From assembly GCF_014650115.1 (NCBI RefSeq), contig NZ_BMUI01000022.1, positions 78,812-142,811 of the forward strand: a DNA stretch of 64,000 bases. Reading direction: 5' to 3'. A model generated the notes under the pieces. It was given only the letters and a program-made list of their open reading frames with translations. It was not told the DNA's origin and searched no databases. Positions 25,489 through 33,553 of this stretch are shown in pieces; position 1 is the stretch's first letter; every line of letters starts with the position of its first letter. Source of the stretch: Streptomyces olivaceoviridis (GTDB lineage: Bacteria; Actinomycetota; Actinomycetes; Streptomycetales; Streptomycetaceae). Made by a program: the position numbers and the translations under genes.

Positions 25489-26867
25489 GCGCGCGCCACC
25501 TCCTGATCGACCTGACGGCGGGTGACGCGCAGCGCCTCCTCGACCGACCGCCGGCCGGTCCACAGCGCCTCGATGTTCTTGCGCAGCAGCGACTTGGCCT
25601 GCTGCGCCCCCGGCATGTTCGGCTCCGGCACCGCGTAGGCCAGCGCGTCCAGGAACGGCCGCAGGTTCGGATCGCCGGCCCCGCCGTTCCCGGCGCCCGC
25701 CCCCAGGAGCGTCCGCATGTCGTCGGCGCGGCCGGTCAGGGAGCCGACCGACACCTGGAGGGCGCTCATCCGGGTCGCCACCGCGCCCTTCTCGCCGCCC
25801 GTCCTCTCGGCGTTGAGCCAGCGCAGGAACTCCCAGGCCTCGCGGGGGTGCGCACTGGCCGTGTTGACCCCGAGCATGAAACCGGTGCAGAGCGTGGCGC
25901 GTGCGCCGCCCGCCTCGGGCAGGGGCAGCGGAGCGACGCCGACATCGCGGTAGTCCCCGCCCATCAGGGTCTTCAGGCTGCCGGTCCACCAGCCGGCGCT
26001 GATCACCATGGCCACCTGCCCGGACGGGAACGCGCGGTAGACGTTGACGCCGGGGGAGCTCGCCCCTCGGGCGACGAGGCGGTGCTCCAGGTCGAACACG
26101 GCCCGGCCGGCCGGTGAGTCGATGGCGGTGCTCCTGCCGTCCGCCGAGACGAACGTCCCGCCGGCGGCGTTGAGCAGCGCGAGCGTCTGGCCGACGGTGG
26201 TGGAGTCGTCGTAGGTCGACAGGCCGAAACCCTGGACGAGCGTGTTGCCGTACCGGTCCCGCCTGGTGGTGCGGTAGGCCGTCTCCTCCAGCTCCCGCCA
26301 GGTGCGCGGCGGCCCGTCGACACCGGCCGCGCGCAGCAGCCGCTTGTTGTAGTACAGGGCGTACGTCTGGACCTCGGTGGGGTAGCCGTACACCCTGCCG
26401 CCCACCGACGCGGCGCCGACCGCGGCGGCGCTGTAGCCGCGCCTGATCTCCTCGGCGTGCCCGGCCGGGGCGGGCCGCAGGACGCCGGCCCGGACGAGCT
26501 GGCCGTTCCACAGGCAGTACGGGTGGAGGATGTCGGCGCCCTGGCCGGCGGCCTGCCGGACCATGAACGTGGTCAGCAGGTCCGTGAACTCGACGGCCTT
26601 CGTCCGCACCTTGACCCGGTCGTGCGTGGCGTTCCACTCGTCCACCGGGCCCCGCAGCGCCTCCTTGAGCTCCCCGCTCGCGTAGTGCGAGAGCAGGGTC
26701 AGGACGACCGGATCACCGGGCCGCCCGGTGCCCCGGTGCGGCGCCGCGCAACCGGAGACGAGCAGCGCCGAGGGGAGCGCGAGCGCGAAGTGACGTCGGC
26801 TCAGGCGCCCGCCCCCCTGTGCCGGCCGACCGGCGGACAGGCCGTCGGTGCGGCGGGACGGTGTCAT
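25482..26867 (-). CDS. Sugar-type ABC transporter substrate-binding lipoprotein
   Basis: The protein has 461 residues. LSRRHFALALPSALLVSGC is a twin-arginine signal ending in a lipobox Cys. The mature part is a family 1 solute-binding protein (VVLTLLSHYASGELKEAL, PTEVQTYALYYNKRLL, AMVISAGWWTGSLKTL). Start ATG with GGGAGG upstream; ATGA overlap with the preceding GNAT gene. The cargo is not shown directly. Its place in an operon with a NamZ-like muramidase suggests MurNAc or a muropeptide fragment. Confidence 0.9.
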   Translation of the reverse strand: MTPSRRTDGLSAGRPAQGGGRLSRRHFALALPSALLVSGCAAPHRGTGRPGDPVVLTLLSHYASGELKEALRGPVDEWNATHDRVKVRTKAVEFTDLLTTFMVRQAAGQGADILHPYCLWNGQLVRAGVLRPAPAGHAEEIRRGYSAAAVGAASVGGRVYGYPTEVQTYALYYNKRLLRAAGVDGPPRTWRELEETAYRTTRRDRYGNTLVQGFGLSTYDDSTTVGQTLALLNAAGGTFVSADGRSTAIDSPAGRAVFDLEHRLVARGASSPGVNVYRAFPSGQVAMVISAGWWTGSLKTLMGGDYRDVGVAPLPLPEAGGARATLCTGFMLGVNTASAHPREAWEFLRWLNAERTGGEKGAVATRMSALQVSVGSLTGRADDMRTLLGAGAGNGGAGDPNLRPFLDALAYAVPEPNMPGAQQAKSLLRKNIEALWTGRRSVEEALRVTRRQVDQEVARAW

Positions 26868-27844
26868 CGGGCGGCCTCCCGGCGCAGCACGCGGAACACC
26901 CGGGTCGTGGTGAAGCCCGCCGCGCGGTACAGCCGGCCCGCCGGGGACCGCTCGCCGGTCCACAGGAACCACGCCGAGTGCGCGCCGCGCGCCCGCATCC
27001 GCTCCAGGACCAGGTGGAGCAGGACCGTGCCGAGCCCGGTACCGCGCATCTCCTCCAGCACGCCGAACGGGCCGAACCGCTCGTCCGCCGACGCGTACGC
27101 GCCGTGCATCGCCCAGCCCGCCAGACGGCCCGACGGGTCCCGGGCGACGACGATCCGGTCGAGCGGCGTGCCCGCGGCCAGGCACTCCCGGATCACCCGC
27201 GCCCAGTCCGGGTCGAAGCGGCTCCCGGCGAGTGCGAGCAGGTCCACCAGGTCGTCGTCGGACGGGGTGCCGAACCGGTGGCCGCGGGCCGTCAGTTCGT
27301 CCCGGCGGCGCGCCGCCGTGCCGGGGAAGCGGTAGCCGACCAGACCGCGGTCCATCGCCGCCGCCTCGTACAGGGTCCGGAAGCCCAGCGAATCGAGGAG
27401 CTTCGCCGCTTCCGGGTACGTCTCGGCGTCCAGCCCGGGGAGGACGTAGTTCGGGGTGTACGAGGAGAAGTCCACGCGGGTACGGCCGTGGCCGTGCAGC
27501 CAGTCGAGGGCGTCGGTCAGCAGCCGGCGGCCGAGGCCGCGGCCACGGGCGGTCGGGTCGACGAAGAAGAACGGGATCCAGCCCTGCTCCGGCTCCAGGT
27601 CGGTGCCGCTCATCGGCGTCAGACGGCGGACCGCGTAGGCCGCGCCGACGACCCGGTCGCCGTCCACGGCGACCCGGAGCCCCTCCGGGTCGAAGTTGGC
27701 GTCGAGCAGCACCAGGGAGCGGAAGCGGTCCGGGGCGATGGGGTCGGCCGGCGCGCTCCGCCGCCACGCCTCCACCAGCCGGGGCCCGTCACCCACGCGA
27801 AATCCACGCGTCCCGGCCCGGGATGTCGTCCTACGGTCGGTCAT
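26864..27844 (-). CDS. Tandem GNAT acetyltransferase
   Basis: The protein has 326 residues with two GNAT domains. The acetyl-CoA loop of the first is GWIPFFFVDPTARGRGLGRR (about residues 85-105) and that of the second is EEMRGTGLGTVLLHLVLERM (about 270-290). The N-terminal domain has the stronger Q/RxxGxG/A motif. The substrate is unknown. Between namZ and a sugar-binding protein, it might acetylate an amino sugar or peptide released from the cell wall, which is inference only. Start ATG 27844, with AAGGA 9 bases upstream. Confidence 0.88.
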   Translation of the reverse strand: MTDRRTTSRAGTRGFRVGDGPRLVEAWRRSAPADPIAPDRFRSLVLLDANFDPEGLRVAVDGDRVVGAAYAVRRLTPMSGTDLEPEQGWIPFFFVDPTARGRGLGRRLLTDALDWLHGHGRTRVDFSSYTPNYVLPGLDAETYPEAAKLLDSLGFRTLYEAAAMDRGLVGYRFPGTAARRRDELTARGHRFGTPSDDDLVDLLALAGSRFDPDWARVIRECLAAGTPLDRIVVARDPSGRLAGWAMHGAYASADERFGPFGVLEEMRGTGLGTVLLHLVLERMRARGAHSAWFLWTGERSPAGRLYRAAGFTTTRVFRVLRREAAR

Positions 27845-27945
27845 CGACGGGGAGTCCTTCCACCCGCGGGTGCGGGGCAGAGGGGGCGAGGGCGGCGGGC
27901 ACGGCCCCGGTCCCGGGGGCGGGGGGTACGACGGCGGCCGTGGGC

Positions 27946-29151
27946 TCAGGGGTAGAGCAGCACGTCGGCGCCGGCCCAGTCGGCGGGCGGTGCCGGCGGG
28001 GCGCACAGCGGCAGGGGGTCGTCGCCCGCGTCGACGGTGCGCCGCAACCGGTCGGAACCCCACAGCAGGTCGATGAAGGGGCGGCAACCGGTCTCCCCGG
28101 TCCCCTCCGCGCCGCCGTCCGGGCTGTGCCAGGCGAAGTCGTCCGGGTACAGCCGCCGCAGCGTGGCGAGCATCGCGACGGCGGTGCGTACGGGAGCGAA
28201 CGCCACGGGGTCGGTGAGGTGGAGCTGGACCCCGCGCAGCGGCCGTCCGGCGTGTTTGTGGAAGGTCGGTACGAAGCGCAGGTCACGGAAGTGCACTCCC
28301 GGCAGGGCGAGTTCGGCGAGCGCGGGCGCGAACCGCGCGTCGAGGTACGGCGCCCCGACGATCTCGAAGGGCTGCGTGGTGCCCCGGCCCTCGGAGAGGT
28401 TCGTCCCCTCGAACAGGCAGGTGCCGGGGTAGACGGCGGCCGTGGCGGGCGTCGGGATGTTCGGCGAGGGCGCGATCCACGGCAGGCCGGTGGCCGCCGC
28501 GTCCATGGCGCGCTGCCAGCCGGCCGCCTCGATCACCGTCAGGTCGGCGGGCCGGCCCGCGACGCGCGCGACGGCGGAGGCGTTGAGGTGCCGGGCGAGT
28601 TCGCCGCAGGTGAGGCCGTGCCGGACAGGTACCGGGGCGCGGCCGAGGAAGCCGGCCCACGCCGGATCGAGCAGCGGGCCCTCGCTGACGAGACCGCCGA
28701 GCGGGTTCGGCCGGTCGGCGACCACGAACCGTACGCCCGTACGGGCCGCCGAGACCATCAGGTCGAACATCGTCCACACGTAGGTGTAGAACCGGGCCCC
28801 GATGTCCTGGAGGTCGAACACCAGGGCGTCGACGCCGCTGTCGAGCAGCAGGGTGTCGAGGCGCTCGCCGTCGCACCGGTAGGTGTCGTGGACCGGCAGG
28901 CCCGTGGTGGGGTCCCGCCGGGCGGTCTCCCCCTGCCCGGCCTGGCCGGTCCCGTGCAGCCCGTGCTCGGGTCCGAACAGGGCGACCAGCGGCGCGCCGG
29001 CCGCGAGCAGCGCGGGCGCGGCGGGACGCAGATCGGGGAGGACGCCGGTGTGGTTGGTCACCAGCCCCAGCCGGCCGGGCCCGGCGAGTCCGGGCGACGC
29101 GTGCAGTCGTGCGATCCCGGTCGTCACCGCGACGCGGTCGTCCGTGCTCAT
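27946..29151 (-). CDS. namZ: Exo-beta-N-acetylmuramidase NamZ-like protein (DUF1343)
   Basis: The protein has 401 residues and covers the whole DUF1343 fold. LGLVTNHTGVLPDLR opens it, LVALFGPEHGLHG holds the proposed catalytic Glu, LVFDLQDIGARFYTYVWTM is the most conserved helix, and FVVADRPNPLGG and PWIAPSPNIPT follow. Family members, first shown for Bacillus NamZ, cut MurNAc from the non-reducing end of peptidoglycan chains. No signal peptide is evident, so it may act in the cytoplasm or leave by another route. First gene of a minus-strand operon with a GNAT protein and an ABC sugar importer. Confidence 0.88.
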   Translation of the reverse strand: MSTDDRVAVTTGIARLHASPGLAGPGRLGLVTNHTGVLPDLRPAAPALLAAGAPLVALFGPEHGLHGTGQAGQGETARRDPTTGLPVHDTYRCDGERLDTLLLDSGVDALVFDLQDIGARFYTYVWTMFDLMVSAARTGVRFVVADRPNPLGGLVSEGPLLDPAWAGFLGRAPVPVRHGLTCGELARHLNASAVARVAGRPADLTVIEAAGWQRAMDAAATGLPWIAPSPNIPTPATAAVYPGTCLFEGTNLSEGRGTTQPFEIVGAPYLDARFAPALAELALPGVHFRDLRFVPTFHKHAGRPLRGVQLHLTDPVAFAPVRTAVAMLATLRRLYPDDFAWHSPDGGAEGTGETGCRPFIDLLWGSDRLRRTVDAGDDPLPLCAPPAPPADWAGADVLLYP

Positions 29152-29193
29152 CCGTTGCCCCGTCTGCCGGTGACGTCTCGAAGGGTGGGGCGC

Positions 29194-29223
29194 AATTTAC
29201 TGGTATGTCCGGGAACTTTGCAA
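29194..29223 (-). promoter_or_regulatory. Probable promoter of the namZ operon
   Basis: On the minus strand TTGCAA (29218-29223) stands 18 bases before TAAATT (29194-29199), the only AT-rich stretch nearby. It is about 45 bases upstream of the namZ ATG. The same short region must serve the divergent FAD oxidoreductase. Assignment is by eye. Confidence 0.4.
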
Positions 29224-29290
29224 TGATTCAGGGCGGTTCGTGCCGGAAGAGGACGTTCACGGTGGAGGGCGGCGTGGGAGACATCTCCCC

Positions 29291-30718
29291 ATGACCACCG
29301 CGATCGTCGTCGGCGGCGGACCCAACGGACTCACCGCCGCCGCGCTCCTCGCCCGGGCCGGACTGGACGTCACCCTCCTGGAGGCCGCCGACGAGGTCGG
29401 TGGCGGCACCCGCAGCGAGGAGGCGATCCTGCCCGGCCTGCTGCACGACCACTGCTCGGCCGTCCACTCCATGACCGTCGCCTCGCCCGCGCACAGGGCG
29501 CTGGACCTCGCACGGCACGGACTGCGCTGGCGGCTGCCGGACGTCGACTGCGTCCACCCCCTGGACGATGGCACGGCGGGGGTGCTGCTGCGCTCGGTGA
29601 AGGACACCGCCCGCCTGCTCGGCCCCGACGGCCCCCGCTACCGGCGCCTGCTGGAACCCTCGGCGCGCCACTGGGAGGCCCTGAGCCGCGACGTGCTGGG
29701 CCCCCTCCTGCGCGTCCCCTCCCACCCCCTGCTCCTCGCCCGCTTCGGCCTGCCCACCCCACTGCCCGCCACCCTGCTCGCCCGCCTCTTCTCCACCACC
29801 CGGGCCCGTGCCCTGTGGGCCGGGGTCGCCGCGCACTCCTTCCGCCCGTTGTCCGAGCCGTTCGGTTCGGCCATCGGGCTCGGCGTCCTCGCCGCCGGCC
29901 ACGCCACCGGATGGGCCGTGGCGGAAGGCGGCTCCCAGGCCATCGCCCGCGCCCTGGAGCGGGCACTCCGCGCGTACGGAGGCCGCGTCCGGACCGGCGT
30001 CCGCATCACCCGCCACACCCAGATCCCGCCCGCCGACGTCACCCTCCTCGACCTCGACCCCGCGCAGATCGCCCGCGTCTACGGCGACCGGCTGCCCACC
30101 CGTGTGCGCCGCGCCTACCAGCGCTACCGGCGCGGCCCCGCCGCCTTCAAGGTGGACCTGGCCGTCGAACAGGGCGTGCCGTGGACGAACGCACACGCCC
30201 GGCGGTCCGGGTTCGTGCACCTCGGCGGCACGCTCGCCGAGATCGCCCGGGCGGCAAGGGACGTGGACGAGGGCCGTATGCCCGAGCGCCCCTTCGTCCT
30301 GGTCGCCCAGCAGTACCTGGCCGACCCCGGCCGGTCCGTCGGCGACGTCCACCCCGTCTGGGCCTACGCCCACGTCCCCCACGGATACGGCGGCGACGCC
30401 ACGGGAGCCGTCCTCGACCAGTTCGAACGCTTCGCCCCCGGCACCCGGGACCGCGTCACCGGCCTGCGCGCCACCTCACCGGCCGGCTTCGCCGCCGCCA
30501 ACCCCAACTTCGCCGGCGGCGACATCCTCACCGGCGCCAGTACCGTCCCCCGGCTCCTGTTCGGCCCGCGCCCCGCGCTCGACCCCTACGCCACCACCCT
30601 GCCCGGCGTCTTCTCCTGCTCCGCCGCCACCCCGCCGGGCCCCGGCGCCCACGGCATGTGCGGCGCCGGGGCGGCGGCCTCGGCCCTGCGCCACCTCGGT
30701 GCGACGCCGGACTGGTGA
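29291..30718 (+). CDS. FAD-dependent oxidoreductase, phytoene-desaturase-like
   Basis: The protein has 475 residues. The N-terminus IVVGGGPNGLTAAALLARAG is a dinucleotide-binding fold, followed by the Glu of LLEAADEVGGGTRS. The C-terminus has GVFSCSAATPPGPGAHGMCG, the second FAD motif of CrtI/PDS-type oxidoreductases. No carotenoid genes are present, so the substrate is unknown; family members also act on lipids and retinol-like compounds. It is divergent from namZ with a gap of 139 bases. Confidence 0.87.
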   Translation: MTTAIVVGGGPNGLTAAALLARAGLDVTLLEAADEVGGGTRSEEAILPGLLHDHCSAVHSMTVASPAHRALDLARHGLRWRLPDVDCVHPLDDGTAGVLLRSVKDTARLLGPDGPRYRRLLEPSARHWEALSRDVLGPLLRVPSHPLLLARFGLPTPLPATLLARLFSTTRARALWAGVAAHSFRPLSEPFGSAIGLGVLAAGHATGWAVAEGGSQAIARALERALRAYGGRVRTGVRITRHTQIPPADVTLLDLDPAQIARVYGDRLPTRVRRAYQRYRRGPAAFKVDLAVEQGVPWTNAHARRSGFVHLGGTLAEIARAARDVDEGRMPERPFVLVAQQYLADPGRSVGDVHPVWAYAHVPHGYGGDATGAVLDQFERFAPGTRDRVTGLRATSPAGFAAANPNFAGGDILTGASTVPRLLFGPRPALDPYATTLPGVFSCSAATPPGPGAHGMCGAGAAASALRHLGATPDW

Positions 30719-30752
30719 CGCGGACGGGTGCGCCGCGGGCACGTCCAGAGTT

Positions 30753-30781
30753 TTGAACATGTTCAATTCCGGGCGTACGCT
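30753..30781 (+). promoter_or_regulatory. Promoter with a perfect 14-bp palindromic operator
   Basis: TTGAACATGTTCAA (30753-30766) is a perfect palindrome. Its first half is a good -35 (TTGAAC); TACGCT at 30776-30781 is a good -10 after exactly 17 bases. The expected start point, about 7 bases on, is the ATG of the next gene at 30788, so that mRNA is probably leaderless. A repressor on the palindrome would block the -35. Confidence 0.75.
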
Positions 30782-30787
30782 GCTTCC

Positions 30788-31300
30788 ATGAGCGACAGAG
30801 CCGCCCTGCTCAAGGGCATCCGCGCCTGGCTGGCCCTCTTCGTCGTGTGCCTCGTGCTCAGCGGGGCCACCGCCTTCCCGCTGGTGCACGAACTGCACTG
30901 GACGGAGAGCGCGTTGCGCGCGCTGTCCGTGCCGGAGCACCTGCCGGGGCTGATGGCGTGGATCTCCCGGGTGCGGGACGGGCTGGACACCGTCGACGCC
31001 GACTACCCCTTCGTCCTGTACGGCACCGACTGGCTCGCCTTCGCCCACCTCGTCATCGCGGTGGCGTTCTACGGCCCGTACCGCGACCCCGTCCGCAACA
31101 TCTGGGTGGTCGAGTTCGGGATGATCGCCTGCGCCGGGATCGTCCCGCTCGCCCTCGTCTGCGGACCGGTCCGCGCGATCCCCTTCTGGTGGAGCGTCAT
31201 CGACATGTCGTTCGGTGTCTTCGGGGTCGTCCCGCTGTACGTCGTACGGAAGAAGATCAAGCGGCTGGAGGCGCTCGGCGCACCGTCCGTCAGCGGTTGA
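30788..31300 (+). CDS. Small integral membrane protein of unknown function
   Basis: The protein has 170 residues with four hydrophobic segments (about 11-30, 77-97, 107-127 and 135-152). It ends in a basic tail (RKKIKRLEALG). No SD precedes the ATG, consistent with a leaderless mRNA from the promoter at 30753-30781. I do not recognise the family beyond a conserved bacterial membrane protein. Its last 11 bases overlap the end of the convergent serine hydrolase gene. Confidence 0.82.
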   Translation: MSDRAALLKGIRAWLALFVVCLVLSGATAFPLVHELHWTESALRALSVPEHLPGLMAWISRVRDGLDTVDADYPFVLYGTDWLAFAHLVIAVAFYGPYRDPVRNIWVVEFGMIACAGIVPLALVCGPVRAIPFWWSVIDMSFGVFGVVPLYVVRKKIKRLEALGAPSVSG

Positions 31301-32435
31301 ACGCCGGGAACGCGAAGCGCTGGGCGACGGCCAGGCCGTCGCCCTTCGCGTCCGTGGAGTTGACCGAGTAGACCAGCGTGCGGGACAGGTCCGGGGTCGC
31401 GGCGATCACGGTCGCGTACCCGGGGCGCGAACCGGTCTTGCCCCAGATCACCTTGCCGTTCACCTCGAACCGCTCCAGCGCCGCGCCGTACCGCGCCCCG
31501 GGCACGTCCGGCAGCGTGAACATCTCCTTCAGCTCCGGCTCCGGTACCACCCGGCCGCGGAACAGCCCGACCAGCAGCCGCTCCAGGTCGGCGGTCGTGG
31601 AGATCAAGTCGCCGGCCGCGAACCGGTCGGTCATGTTCCAGTCGGTCACATCGACCAGCTTGCCGTCGATCCAGTCGTAGCCCCGGTTGTGCGGGCCGTG
31701 GATCCGGGGGTCCGCGCCGACCGGGAAGGAACTGTGCCGCATGCCGAGCGGCCGGAAGATCCGCAGCTCGGCCTGGTGCGCGTACGAGTCGCCGGTCACC
31801 TTCTCGATGAGCATGCCGAGCACGGTGTAGTGGATGTTGCCGTAGGTCTGCCGCGTGCCCGGCGCGTACGCCGGACCCTGCGCCACGGCGTCCGCCACGA
31901 CCTGCCGGGGCGTCAGCGTCTCGAAGCGGTGCGGGTACCCCTCCTCCACCGTGTCGCCGAGGGACGCACCCGGGCGCAGTCCGCTGGTGTAGTTCAGCAA
32001 CTGCCGTACGGTGACCGGCGCGAAGTCCTCGGTGAGCAGTCCCGGCAGATACCGCTGCACGGTCCCGTCGAGGTCGATCCGGCCCTCCGCGGCCAGTTGC
32101 AGCACGATCGACGCGGTCACCACCTTCGTCACCGAACCGGCGCGGAAGCGCGCGTTCTCCAGAGCCGGCGCTCCGGTCCGCACGTCCCGCACCCCGGCCG
32201 TACCGCGCCAGGTCCCGTCACCGCCGACGCGGAGCAGCGCGGCGGTGGCGTCGTGGTCGGGCAGCCCGGCGACGGCGGCGGCGAGGGCCTCGGTGTCGGG
32301 GCCGGCGCCGGCAGGGGCCGTCGTGGCAGGGACGGGCTCCGAGGGGACGGCGAAGGCGGGGGCGGCCAGCGGGCCGACGGCCACCGCGGTGACGAGGGCG
32401 GCGGCCAGGAGGGCGGAACGGCCGGTGCGGGGCAT
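31290..32435 (-). CDS. Secreted serine hydrolase, class C beta-lactamase/DD-peptidase family
   Basis: The protein has 381 residues. The signal peptide (MPRTGRSALLAAALVTAV... AFA) is clear. The catalytic SxxK reads SVTK, the YxN motif is YGN and the third box is KTG in VIWGKTGSRPGY. This is the set found in D-alanyl-D-alanine carboxypeptidases of the R61 type, which trim peptidoglycan stem peptides outside the cell; esterases also share it. The 3' ends of this gene and the + strand membrane protein overlap by 11 bases. Confidence 0.9.
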   Translation of the reverse strand: MPRTGRSALLAAALVTAVAVGPLAAPAFAVPSEPVPATTAPAGAGPDTEALAAAVAGLPDHDATAALLRVGGDGTWRGTAGVRDVRTGAPALENARFRAGSVTKVVTASIVLQLAAEGRIDLDGTVQRYLPGLLTEDFAPVTVRQLLNYTSGLRPGASLGDTVEEGYPHRFETLTPRQVVADAVAQGPAYAPGTRQTYGNIHYTVLGMLIEKVTGDSYAHQAELRIFRPLGMRHSSFPVGADPRIHGPHNRGYDWIDGKLVDVTDWNMTDRFAAGDLISTTADLERLLVGLFRGRVVPEPELKEMFTLPDVPGARYGAALERFEVNGKVIWGKTGSRPGYATVIAATPDLSRTLVYSVNSTDAKGDGLAVAQRFAFPAFNR

Positions 32436-32846
32436 ACGGGACTCCTCGGGATGGCTGGGCGTCGGGCACCGGAAGACGGTGCGTGATCATCCTCAGCCGC
32501 CTGGCCGGGCCGCGGATCCTCACCGAGGAGGACGCGCGACCCTTGCTGGTCCCCGATCAACCAGCCTCGGCTCTAGGGGAGTTGCCCGGGATCACCCCTA
32601 CGGCCCGTCCCCGCGCGGGTGCAGTACTCCGGAAGGCGAGCCGGGCCCGGCAGCCGGCGGGGAAGGCTGGTCGTCGGTCACGGTCGTACGACGGCTCGTG
32701 CGCGACCTGGGCCGTGTGCCGCCGTGCGCCGGCGGACCGGACCGGTCCGGGCTGTCGGAGGCGACGGTCGCGCCGCTGATCCGGCCGTGGGCGGGCGAGG
32801 GCGCGGACGCCCAGCCGATCGTGCCCCCGCGGGAGTTCTCCGGGGC
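32436..32846. other. 411-bp gap without a convincing gene
   Basis: The gap must hold the serine hydrolase promoter. It contains GCACC/GGTGC and TAGGGG (32575-32580)/CCCCTA (32595-32600) inverted repeats. From about 32660 to 32845 the + strand reads coding-like residues (RLVRDLGRVPPCAGG, SGLSEATVAPLIRPW), but no start or family match is visible. It may be a decayed fragment. I see no RNA gene here. Confidence 0.35.
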
Positions 32847-33533
32847 TCAGACGGCGGTGCGCAGGGCGTGCAGGACGTCGACCCGGTTCGTCGTGATCGA
32901 GTCGACGCCCAGGTCCAGCAGGCGGCTCATGGCACGGCGGGTGTCCGGGGTCCAGACGGACAGCAGCAGGCCGTCGTGGTGGACGCGGGCCGCCAACTCC
33001 CGGCTCACCAGGGAGAAGCGGTAGTTGAGCCAGCGCGGGCGGATCGCGGCCAGCAGCGCGGGCCGGGGCGGCGCCAGGGTCGTCCAGGTCAGGGCGATCT
33101 CGGCGGCCGGGTCGGCGGCGCGGACGGCGAGCATCGCCTCGGCGTCCGCGCTGTAGTAGACCCGCTCCCCGGCCCCGCACTGCCGGACCACGTCCAGGGT
33201 CCGCGCGACCGCGCGGGGGCCGACCGGCCCGCACAGGTCCACCATCACCCTGCTGTCCCCGGTGGCGGCCAGCGCCTCCGCCAGCGTCGGCACCCCGCCC
33301 GCCGTGAGCCCGCGCAGCTCGTCGGCGGACAGCGCGCCCAGCGGCCGGTCGACCCCCCACAGCCGCCGCGGCGTGTCGTCGTGCAGCAGGACCGGGACGC
33401 CGTCCCGGGTGAGCCGTACGTCGACCTCGACGGCGTCCGCGCCCCGGTCGAGCGCGGACCGCAGGGAGTCGAGGGTGTTCTCGCGGAAACGGTAGGGGTC
33501 GCCACGGTGGGCCACGGCGGTCAGCGTCTGCAT
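32847..33533 (-). CDS. Glycerophosphodiester phosphodiesterase
   Basis: The protein has 228 residues. GDPD family, TIM barrel. VAHRGDPYRFRENTLDSL contains the HRG and ENT catalytic set, VEVDVRLTRDGVPVLLHDD holds the metal ligands and the second catalytic His, and the C-terminal GVDSITTNRVD closes the barrel. It releases sn-glycerol 3-phosphate from deacylated phospholipids or from teichoic acid. There is no signal peptide. An ATG three codons upstream (33542) is equally possible as a start. It begins about 20 bases after the deaminase gene on the same strand. Confidence 0.92.
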   Translation of the reverse strand: MQTLTAVAHRGDPYRFRENTLDSLRSALDRGADAVEVDVRLTRDGVPVLLHDDTPRRLWGVDRPLGALSADELRGLTAGGVPTLAEALAATGDSRVMVDLCGPVGPRAVARTLDVVRQCGAGERVYYSADAEAMLAVRAADPAAEIALTWTTLAPPRPALLAAIRPRWLNYRFSLVSRELAARVHHDGLLLSVWTPDTRRAMSRLLDLGVDSITTNRVDVLHALRTAV

Positions 33534-33553
33534 GGCCCCCATTGTGGCCGGTG

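Noticed and set aside
29190..29222. DasR site in front of namZ
   Set aside because: ACTGGTATGTCC shares only the first half with the dre consensus and lacks the inverted second half.
30753..30766. SOS (LexA) box
   Set aside because: The GAAC and GTTC halves are 2 bases apart, not 4 as in the actinobacterial LexA site, and the neighbouring gene is not a repair gene.
32483..32779. Short + strand gene of about 98 residues
   Set aside because: Arg-rich composition, no SD and no recognisable domain. It looks like a by-product of high GC content.
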